Shown piece by piece: positions 57,693 to 64,000 of a stretch of 64,000 bases of DNA. Source of the stretch: Campylobacter gastrosuis (lineage in GTDB: Bacteria > Campylobacterota > Campylobacteria > Campylobacterales > Campylobacteraceae); NCBI RefSeq assembly GCF_030249845.1, contig NZ_JANURM010000002.1, positions 1 through 64,000 on the forward strand, read 5' to 3'. The translations under genes and the position numbers were made by a program. The first letter of the stretch is position 1. Every line of letters begins with the position of its first letter. The notes under the pieces are model-generated. The model had not been told where the DNA came from. It ran no database searches and saw only the letters and a program-made list of their open reading frames with translations.

Positions 57693-57697
57693 AAAAT

Positions 57698-58495
57698 TTA
57701 GTTTATACTTTTTAGACCCTCTTTGTTTAGTCCGCTCTCAATTCTCTTAATCTCCGTTTCGCCACTTCTAACAAGCGTTTGGTCGTAGGCTAGGGCTTTT
57801 TTGTCAATCTTATTTGGATAATCAACATTTGAAAGAATGTATTTAAAAATGTTTATCCTAGCCTTTTTCTTATCATCAGATGTGATGATAGTCCAAGGCG
57901 CAATCGGCGTGTTTGATGAGAGTAGCATTGAGTATTTTGCCACCGAGTATTGATCCCAAAGCTCTTGCGATTTCTTATCTACTGGCGAAATTTTAAACTG
58001 CTTTAACGGATCTGTTAGACGCTCTTTAAAGCGTTTTTTCTGCTCCTCTTTGCTTACAGAGAGATAAAATTTAAAGAATTTAATCCCAGAATCAATTATC
58101 ATCTCTTCAAATTTTGGCACCTCTCTTAAAAACTGCTTATGCTCTTCTTGTGAGCAAAATCCCATAACTGGCTCAACACCAGCTCTGTTATACCAGCTTC
58201 TATCAAAAATCACGATCTCGCCAGCACTTGGCAGGTGTGCTACGTAGCGTTGAAAATACCACTGAGTTTTTTCAACATCGCTTGGCTTTTCAAGTGCGAC
58301 GACACGACATCCACGTGGGTTTAAATGCTCAATCAAACGCTTAATGCATCCGCCCTTACCAGCAGCATCTCTGCCCTCCATTATAATTAGCACACGAAGC
58401 CCTTTTTCTTTTACGTAGTTTTGAAATTTCAAAAGCTCAATTTGAAGCAAAGCAAGCTCTCGCTGATATTCTGATTTGTAAGTTTTGTTTGACAT
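57698..58495 (-). CDS. ppk2: Polyphosphate kinase 2
   Basis: 265 residues. Transfers phosphate between polyphosphate and nucleoside diphosphates (or monophosphates). P-loop MEGRDAAGKGG (39-49), second motif IVIFDRSWYNRAGVEPVMGF, and PLKQFKISPVDKKSQELWDQ. The single-domain length and sequence are typical of class I PPK2 (GTP/ATP from NDP). In C. jejuni, PPK2 affects stress survival and virulence. Stands alone, leftward. Confidence 0.94.
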   Translation of the reverse strand: MSNKTYKSEYQRELALLQIELLKFQNYVKEKGLRVLIIMEGRDAAGKGGCIKRLIEHLNPRGCRVVALEKPSDVEKTQWYFQRYVAHLPSAGEIVIFDRSWYNRAGVEPVMGFCSQEEHKQFLREVPKFEEMIIDSGIKFFKFYLSVSKEEQKKRFKERLTDPLKQFKISPVDKKSQELWDQYSVAKYSMLLSSNTPIAPWTIITSDDKKKARINIFKYILSNVDYPNKIDKKALAYDQTLVRSGETEIKRIESGLNKEGLKSIN

Positions 58496-58584
58496 TTTGC
58501 CTCCTGTTTAAAAAGTGTTTTAAAATATTACAATAAATTTAATAAAAATTAGTAGAATTAAACTTTTTTGAAAGGAATTTTTAT

Positions 58585-60291
58585 ATGTTTAAGCGAATTT
58601 TGTTACCATTTTTCATATTTTTGGCATTTTCATTTGGTACTGTTTTAAATTTGGACGAGGCGTTTGATATCAAAACTAAGACCGATAGCCACGGCATTGA
58701 GATTAGCTACAATTTGGGCGAAAATATCTATATTTATAAAGACACTTTTTTTGTAAAACTTGGCAAAGAGAGCATAAATCATCTACTAAATATGCCACGC
58801 CCAACAAACTCAAACGGCTATGAAATTTTTATGCAAAATTTTAAAATTTTTATCCCCATAAATCTGCTAAAAGAACGCATATCTCAGGGCATAAATGAGC
58901 TTAATTTAGAGTATCAAGGGTGTGCCAAAAACGGCATTTGTTACAGACCGCAATTTAAGAAATTTCACTTAACAATGGGGCTAAATGGCGTAAATTTAAA
59001 AGAGATAAAGATTAAAAAAACAGATGAACTCTCAGAGGAGCAAAGCATAGCTTATGAGCTGGTAAATAGCGGATTTTTCATATCACTGGCTACTTTTTTT
59101 GGCTTTGGTGTGCTTTTATCACTCACGCCTTGCGTATTCCCGATGATACCGATTCTTTCAAGTATAATTGTTTCAAAAGGTAACACCCTAAACACAAAGC
59201 GTGGATTTTTGCTCTCGCTTGTTTATGTTTTAGCGATGAGCCTTGCTTATGCTGGGGCTGGAATTTTGGCTAGTTTGCTTGGGTTTGGCATTGGTGGAGT
59301 GCTTCAAAATCCATATATTTTAGCCGTGTTTAGTGCCGTTTTTATCGCACTTGCGTTTAGTATGTTTGGATTTTATGAGATTAAAATTCCAAGCCGTTTT
59401 ACAAACGCAATCAATAAAAAAGGCACGAAAAATAGCGGTTATTTTGGCGTTTTTGTTATGGGATTTTTATCGGCTCTTATCGTTTCGCCCTGCGTTGCTG
59501 CACCACTTGCTGGGGCTTTGCTTTATATTTCGCAAAGCGGGAATTTAGTCTATGGTGGCATTATGCTTTTTGTTATGGGGCTTGGTATGGGGCTGCCACT
59601 GCTTGTGATTGGGGCTAGTTCTGGTAGGCTTTTACCGCGTCCGGGGGCGTGGATGGACGGGGTTAAAAATAGCTTTGGATTTTTAATGCTTTTAATGGCG
59701 CTCTGGCTTAGCTCGCGAATTTTTGGTGCTATGTTTGAGTTTATTGGATATGGCGTTGTAGGCGTGGTTTGGGCTGTGTTTTTGGGTGCTTTTGAGAGTG
59801 CAAATAACGGAATTTTAAGGCTAAAAAAATCATTTGCCATTTTGATTTTTATCTACTCGGTTATGCTAATTGTCGGCGGATTTATCGGCTCAAAAGACCC
59901 GCTTAGTCCGCTTGAAAATTTTGGCGTCAAAACGCAAAATGAGAGCGTGAAATTTCAAAAAATCACGACTTTAAACGAGCTAAATGAGATCATAAAAGGC
60001 TCACAAAAGCCAGTTTTGGTTGATTTTTGGGCTAGTTGGTGTGCTAGTTGTTTAGAGCTTGATAATAAGACCTTTAAAGATGAGCGTGTGATTAGTGAGC
60101 TTAAAAATTTCACGCTAATTAAGATTGATGTTACAAAAGGTAACGATGAAGATAGAAAAATTTTAAGTGAGTTTTCGCTCATTGACCCACCAGCACTTTT
60201 GTTTTTTAAAAATGGTAGCGAAGTGGCTTCTAAACGTATTATCGGCTACATTTCTGCTGACGATTTTTTAAAAAAGATAGATGATATTTAG
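58585..60291 (+). CDS. dsbD: Thiol:disulfide interchange protein DsbD
   Basis: 568 residues: signal peptide (FKRILLPFFIFLAFSFGT), periplasmic alpha domain with Cys in YQGCAKNGICYRPQF, an eight-helix transmembrane domain with the paired cysteines SLTPCVFPMIPIL and SPCVAAPLAGAL, and a thioredoxin-like gamma domain with WASWCASCLE. It passes electrons from cytoplasmic thioredoxin to periplasmic reductases, for disulphide isomerisation and cytochrome c maturation. Full length, all cysteine pairs present. Confidence 0.94.
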   Translation: MFKRILLPFFIFLAFSFGTVLNLDEAFDIKTKTDSHGIEISYNLGENIYIYKDTFFVKLGKESINHLLNMPRPTNSNGYEIFMQNFKIFIPINLLKERISQGINELNLEYQGCAKNGICYRPQFKKFHLTMGLNGVNLKEIKIKKTDELSEEQSIAYELVNSGFFISLATFFGFGVLLSLTPCVFPMIPILSSIIVSKGNTLNTKRGFLLSLVYVLAMSLAYAGAGILASLLGFGIGGVLQNPYILAVFSAVFIALAFSMFGFYEIKIPSRFTNAINKKGTKNSGYFGVFVMGFLSALIVSPCVAAPLAGALLYISQSGNLVYGGIMLFVMGLGMGLPLLVIGASSGRLLPRPGAWMDGVKNSFGFLMLLMALWLSSRIFGAMFEFIGYGVVGVVWAVFLGAFESANNGILRLKKSFAILIFIYSVMLIVGGFIGSKDPLSPLENFGVKTQNESVKFQKITTLNELNEIIKGSQKPVLVDFWASWCASCLELDNKTFKDERVISELKNFTLIKIDVTKGNDEDRKILSEFSLIDPPALLFFKNGSEVASKRIIGYISADDFLKKIDDI

Positions 60292-60309
60292 TTACCAAAC
60301 GTAACAATG

Positions 60310-60340
60310 TTTAGGCAAAATTTGCACTTTTTTGCCTAAA
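60310..60340 (+). terminator. Terminator after dsbD
   Basis: TTTAGGCAAAA (60310-60320), 9-base loop, TTTTGCCTAAA (60330-60340). Same stem sequence as the terminator at 52210-52236. Confidence 0.75.
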
Positions 60341-60394
60341 ACGCTCAAATTTGTTATAAATTTTTATTAACAAAAACCCAACAAAGGAGAGCAA

Positions 60395-61834
60395 ATGCAA
60401 GTGTATCACAACTTCATTGATGGACGTTTTGTCCCAGATAATGGCGAATTTATAAGCGTCATAAACCCAGCCACAAAAGAGGTCATTTCACAGGTTGCAA
60501 CGGCGAGTTTAGAGCAAACCAAAGAGGCGATAATGGCTGCAAAAAAGGCTCAAAAATCGTGGGAGGCACTGCCAGCTATCGCTAGGGCAAATCACCTAAG
60601 AGAGCTAGCAAATCTAATCAGAGCCAACGCAAAGCACCTAACCGACGTGCTTATGGCAGAACAGGGCAAAGTTAGGGCGTTAGCGCAAATTGAGATAAAT
60701 TTCACAGCCGATTACATTGACTATACGGCTGAGTGGGCTAGGAGATATGAGGGCGAGATAATCCAAAGCGACAGACCAAACGAAAATATCTACCTTTACC
60801 GCACGGCTATCGGCGTTGTTGGCGGAATTTTGCCGTGGAATTTCCCGTTTTTCTTAATTGCTAGAAAACTAGCTCCAGCACTGCTAACTGGCAACACAAT
60901 CGTAATCAAACCAAGCTCACAAACGCCAAATAACGCCTTTGAATTTGCAAAACTCGTTGAAAAAAGTAGCCTACCAAATGGTGTGTTTAACCTAGTCGCT
61001 GGCAGCGGAGCTATCGTAGGCAATGAGCTTTCAAGTAACGAAAATATCGGCATTGTTAGCCTTACTGGTAGCGTTGATGCTGGTGTAAAAGTAATGCAAG
61101 CGGCTGCAAAAAATATCATAAAAGTATCACTTGAACTAGGTGGCAAAGCCCCTGCTATCGTGTGTAAAGACGCCGATATTGACCTAGCGGTTAGGGCGAT
61201 TAAGGCAAGTAGGATTTGCAATAACGGACAGGTTTGTAATTGTGCTGAGCGTGCTTATGTGCATAAAGATGTCTATGATGAGTTTGTGGATAAATTTGTA
61301 AAAGAGATGTCAAAGGTTACTTTTGGTAACACATTAAAGGGCGATTTTGATATGGGACCGCTTGTAAATGCCGATGGCGTCGCAAATGCAAAGGCTATGC
61401 TAGAAAGAGCTGTGAGTGCTGGTGGCGTGGTAGAATGTGGCGGTAAAGTAACAGATGATAGTGGATTTTACTTCCCAGCCACGGTCGTAACTGGGGTAAA
61501 ACACAGCGATGAGATAATGCAAAAAGAGATCTTCGCTCCGATTTTGCCGATCGCAAAATTTGAAACACTTGATGAAGCCATAGATATGGCAAATGACTGC
61601 GAATACGGACTTACAAGCTCAATTTATACGCAAAATTTAGACATAGCAATGAGAGCTAGCAAAGAGATAAAATTTGGCGAAACCTACATAAATAGAGAGA
61701 ATTTTGAAGCTATGCAGGGCTTTCACGCTGGATTTAGAAAGAGCGGTATTGGCGGAGCCGACGGCAAACACGGACTTTATGAGTATCTTGCTACACACGT
61801 TGTCTATTTACAATACAACACAAACAAACAATAA
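60395..61834 (+). CDS. aldA: NAD-dependent aldehyde (lactaldehyde) dehydrogenase
   Basis: 479 residues, closest in motif to E. coli AldA (same length, 479): nucleotide-binding PWNFPFFLIARKLAPAL and VSLTGSV, general base Glu in LELGGKAP (E247), catalytic Cys in NNGQVCNCAERAYV (C281). It oxidises L-lactaldehyde or glycolaldehyde; in Campylobacter, related enzymes also serve fucose or lactate-linked metabolism. Monocistronic, preceded by AAAGGAG and ended by a strong terminator. Confidence 0.9.
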   Translation: MQVYHNFIDGRFVPDNGEFISVINPATKEVISQVATASLEQTKEAIMAAKKAQKSWEALPAIARANHLRELANLIRANAKHLTDVLMAEQGKVRALAQIEINFTADYIDYTAEWARRYEGEIIQSDRPNENIYLYRTAIGVVGGILPWNFPFFLIARKLAPALLTGNTIVIKPSSQTPNNAFEFAKLVEKSSLPNGVFNLVAGSGAIVGNELSSNENIGIVSLTGSVDAGVKVMQAAAKNIIKVSLELGGKAPAIVCKDADIDLAVRAIKASRICNNGQVCNCAERAYVHKDVYDEFVDKFVKEMSKVTFGNTLKGDFDMGPLVNADGVANAKAMLERAVSAGGVVECGGKVTDDSGFYFPATVVTGVKHSDEIMQKEIFAPILPIAKFETLDEAIDMANDCEYGLTSSIYTQNLDIAMRASKEIKFGETYINRENFEAMQGFHAGFRKSGIGGADGKHGLYEYLATHVVYLQYNTNKQ

Positions 61835-61840
61835 CCCACA

Positions 61841-61867
61841 AAGTGCTACCAAAAGTAGCACTTTTTT
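61841..61867 (+). terminator. Terminator after aldA
   Basis: AAGTGCTAC-CAAAA-GTAGCACTT followed by T's. Confidence 0.92.
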
Positions 61868-61965
61868 CACAAAAAATTACAACAAATTCTAAATATTTTT
61901 CAAATTTTAAGTTTACTTTTATAGGGAGGGGTATAATGGCATTACTTTTTTTGAAAGGATAATGT

Positions 61966-62535
61966 ATGAAAAAAGAGCTATGTTTATTGGCAGCTTCTGC
62001 CATTTTTGTCTGTGCAAACGCCGCTGAAAGTGGTGCTTTTGTTGGCTTTGAAGCCGATTATTCGTTTAACACACAGCTAGATGACAAGGCTGGTAGAGAT
62101 GATGAGAAATTTAAAGGCAAGAATTTAGGGCTTGGCGTTAAGGGCGGTTATGACTTTGGCGTGGCACGAATTTATGGTGCTTTAAGCCAAGATTCTAAGG
62201 CAAAGGATAAGGGTATTAACTGGCGAACAACCAAGCTTTACACCGGTGCTGACTGGACACCGGAATTTTCTAGCGGTGTAAGGGGCGTTTTGGGCGGATT
62301 TTTAGGCTATGCCTACATAAAAGACACAAACCCAAAATACTCAAATAGCGGCGGTGGCGGCTTTATGTATGGTGCAAAAGTTGGTCTGCTTTTTGATATA
62401 GACACTCACAACTCATTTGAAATGGGTTATAAATGCAACATTGCAAAATTTGGCGTAGATGACGGCGAAGAGGTAAATTTTGATTTAACACAAAAACAAC
62501 ACAGCGTCTATGCTGGATACAACTACAAATTCTAA
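61966..62535 (+). CDS. Small outer membrane beta-barrel protein
   Basis: 189 residues: signal peptide (ELCLLAASAIFVCANA), then alternating aromatic/Gly strands ending in YAGYNYKF with a C-terminal Phe, the usual signal for outer membrane insertion. It resembles the eight-strand opacity/OmpA-like barrels. Ligand or role unknown. Isolated gene with its own promoter region and terminator. Confidence 0.75.
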   Translation: MKKELCLLAASAIFVCANAAESGAFVGFEADYSFNTQLDDKAGRDDEKFKGKNLGLGVKGGYDFGVARIYGALSQDSKAKDKGINWRTTKLYTGADWTPEFSSGVRGVLGGFLGYAYIKDTNPKYSNSGGGGFMYGAKVGLLFDIDTHNSFEMGYKCNIAKFGVDDGEEVNFDLTQKQHSVYAGYNYKF

Positions 62536-62538
62536 ACA

Positions 62539-62563
62539 AAAACGCACGTAATTCGTGCGTTTT
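62539..62563 (+). terminator. Terminator after the outer membrane protein gene
   Basis: AAAACGCACG (62539-62548), TAATT, CGTGCGTTTT (62554-62563), then T. Confidence 0.92.
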
Positions 62564-62744
62564 TATCTTATATTGCAAATTTACAAATCGCCATAAATTA
62601 GAAAGTAATAAAAATATGTGCATAATGCAAACCTATATCAATTTATCCAGTTATTATCAATATAAAATTTTTAAGATTAGTATGTTTTATATAAAAAAAT
62701 AAATTATTAAAATTTCGTTAATTTTTGCGTTTAAAAAACTTTCT

Positions 62745-62750
62745 TATAAT
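62745..62750 (+). promoter_or_regulatory. -10 box before the SMR transporter gene
   Basis: TATAAT, 29 bases before the ATG. The rest of the 216-base gap is A/T-rich with no other recognisable feature. Confidence 0.55.
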
Positions 62751-62779
62751 TCGCCAAAATTTTAAAACAAGGAGTAAAA

Positions 62780-63115
62780 ATGGTAAAGTATTACGCACTT
62801 TTGGGCGTTACAATCGTGCTTGAAACACTAGGTACCACACTTTTAAAGCTTAGCGATGGTTTTAATAAGCCAATTTATGGCGTTTTATCGCTTGTGGCAT
62901 TTGGACTGCTTTTTTATCTGTTTTCGTTTGTGATTAGGCATATCCCTATCGGCGTTGCGTATGCGATTTGGTCGGCACTTGGCATTGTTTTAATCTCGCT
63001 TGTTGGCTGGATTTTTATGGGTCAAAAGCTAGATTTACCTGCGATTTTAGGAATTTTACTTATTATTGGTGGAGTTGTGACAATCCAACTTTTCTCAAAA
63101 AGCATCTCTCATTAA
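62780..63115 (+). CDS. Small multidrug resistance (SMR) family transporter
   Basis: 111 residues with four membrane helices. The essential membrane Glu is in TIVLETLGTTLLK (about residue 14, as in EmrE), with GVAYAIWSALGIVLI and GWIFMGQKLDLP also typical. Proton-coupled export of quaternary cations or guanidinium. It occurs as a single gene rather than the paired SMR form, suggesting an EmrE- or Gdx-like homodimer; the two cannot be told apart here with certainty. Confidence 0.92.
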   Translation: MVKYYALLGVTIVLETLGTTLLKLSDGFNKPIYGVLSLVAFGLLFYLFSFVIRHIPIGVAYAIWSALGIVLISLVGWIFMGQKLDLPAILGILLIIGGVVTIQLFSKSISH

Positions 63116-63142
63116 AATTTAGCCATTTTAAAAATGGCTAAA

Positions 63143-64000
63143 TCATTCACTTAAATCCTCTGCTACTTTTGCGGCTAATTTTAGCTTATCATTATCAAAA
63201 TGCGTGTAAATTCTAGACGTGTTTAAACTAGCGTGTCCGAGTGCTTCTTGCACCAGCACGATGTCCTTTTGCTTTTTATAAAGCATTGTCGCAAAGGTGT
63301 GGCGAAGCATATGAGCGCCGTTTTTTTCTTTGCGAATTCCAGCCTTAAATAAAATCTGCTCCACTATTCGGCTAACGTAAGCTTGGGTTAGCCTTTCGCC
63401 CTTTTTGTTGATGAAAAGATAGCCCTCTTTATTGATATAGCTTATCGCTATTGCGTCTAAAAATTTCTCAATTAAATGGCGTTTTATCATCACAATTCTA
63501 TATTTATTACCCTTGCCACGTATGCGTATAACGTATAAATCGCCATCTTCGGTTATATCTTTTCGCTTTAAATTTAGAGCTTCGCTTACACGAATTCCAG
63601 TGAAAATTATGAGTTTGATTATTAACTTATTGCGATTTTCATTGCTCTTAAAATCAGCCTCGTCAATTGCTGTTAAAAACCGCTTAACCTCTTCTTCGCT
63701 CATAAATTCAGGCAGTTTTTGCCCTCTGTTGCCACTTACACCGCCCCAATTTTTAAGCTCAATGTCAAAGACGTGAGCCTTGCCATCCTCTTCGTTTTGC
63801 TTATCTAAAAATGCAAAAAAGTTAATCACTGAAATTCGGTAATTTTTCTTACTTGCGTCACTTAGCCCACCAGTGACACTGGCTAAAATTTCGCTAAGTA
63901 GCTCCTCGTCAATCTGTTTAAGACTAGAAAGCCCATAAAAACAGAGCGTTTCATAAATCTTTTTAAGCGGATTAAAATATGTATTTATGCCAGTAAGTCC
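63143..64000 (-). CDS. xerH: XerH-type tyrosine recombinase, 5' end cut by window edge
   Basis: At least 285 residues; the frame stays open past the GTG at 63829 to the window edge, so the true start is beyond 64000. The N-terminal core-binding domain is partly visible (NPLKKIYETLCFYGLSSLKQ). The catalytic domain has Arg in TGIRVSEALNLK, Lys in RGKGNKYR, HMLRHTFATML, LGHASLNTSRIYTHF with the His and nucleophile Tyr. XerH resolves chromosome dimers at difH in Campylobacter and Helicobacter, activated by FtsK (encoded at 35699). Confidence 0.93.
   Translation of the reverse strand, partial: GLTGINTYFNPLKKIYETLCFYGLSSLKQIDEELLSEILASVTGGLSDASKKNYRISVINFFAFLDKQNEEDGKAHVFDIELKNWGGVSGNRGQKLPEFMSEEEVKRFLTAIDEADFKSNENRNKLIIKLIIFTGIRVSEALNLKRKDITEDGDLYVIRIRGKGNKYRIVMIKRHLIEKFLDAIAISYINKEGYLFINKKGERLTQAYVSRIVEQILFKAGIRKEKNGAHMLRHTFATMLYKKQKDIVLVQEALGHASLNTSRIYTHFDNDKLKLAAKVAEDLSE

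Overview
The window is AT-rich, gene-dense epsilonproteobacterial DNA, most likely a Campylobacter outside the jejuni/coli group. The evidence is the host gene set and order (a very long flgL, ftsK, rpmB near rpe and dnaQ, a XerH-type recombinase, pbpC with an alpha-2-macroglobulin), frequent TTG starts, and tRNA-Leu with an encoded CCA. The species assignment is by eye only.

Positions 1 to about 30,912 are a Mu-like transposable prophage. Its left end lies off the window. In order: MuA transposase (5' cut), MuB ATPase, small regulators, a DUF2303 protein, Gam, a Rha-type regulator, GemA and a gpG-like morphogenesis protein, all on the plus strand. A non-coding stretch (7,690-8,356) follows. 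Then comes a minus-strand block (MuF, portal, large and small terminase), and then plus-strand protease/scaffold, capsid, head completion, tail and lysis genes. The tail is of non-contractile lambda type (tube, frameshifted chaperone, tape measure, NlpC/P60, M-, L- and J-like proteins), so this is a B3/D3112-style siphovirus rather than a Mu myovirus. The right end carries an adenine methylase pseudogene, a LexA-like repressor and transposase-binding-type repeats ending in CA. The reading frame just beyond is the C-terminal part of a type IIG restriction-modification gene, so the phage appears to have inserted into it.

Two phage regions stand out. First, 7,694-8,356 holds five tRNA-like RNAs in two sets (A-B1-C and B2-D), each set behind its own extended -10 promoter. 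They keep an acceptor stem, a D-arm and a T-arm with tRNA-like loops, but have only a vestigial anticodon arm. Their stems show compensatory changes between copies. Second, 5,060-5,300 looks like a type I toxin-antitoxin unit: consensus promoter, 29-residue membrane peptide, a start region complementary to downstream RNA, and an antisense extended -10.

Positions 31,800-64,000 are host chromosome: tRNA-Leu, HU, yaaA, flgL, ftsK; a cluster of HMA-like, ferritin-like and small membrane proteins with a P1B-type ATPase (38,165-42,232) that resembles ferrosome (fez) iron-organelle loci; a frameshifted modD; a UvrD-family helicase; pbpC with alpha-2-macroglobulin; argJ, a potassium channel, rpmB, a STAS/CheX-like protein, rpe, a DnaQ-like exonuclease, ppk2, dsbD, aldA, an outer membrane protein, an SMR transporter and xerH (cut by the right edge).
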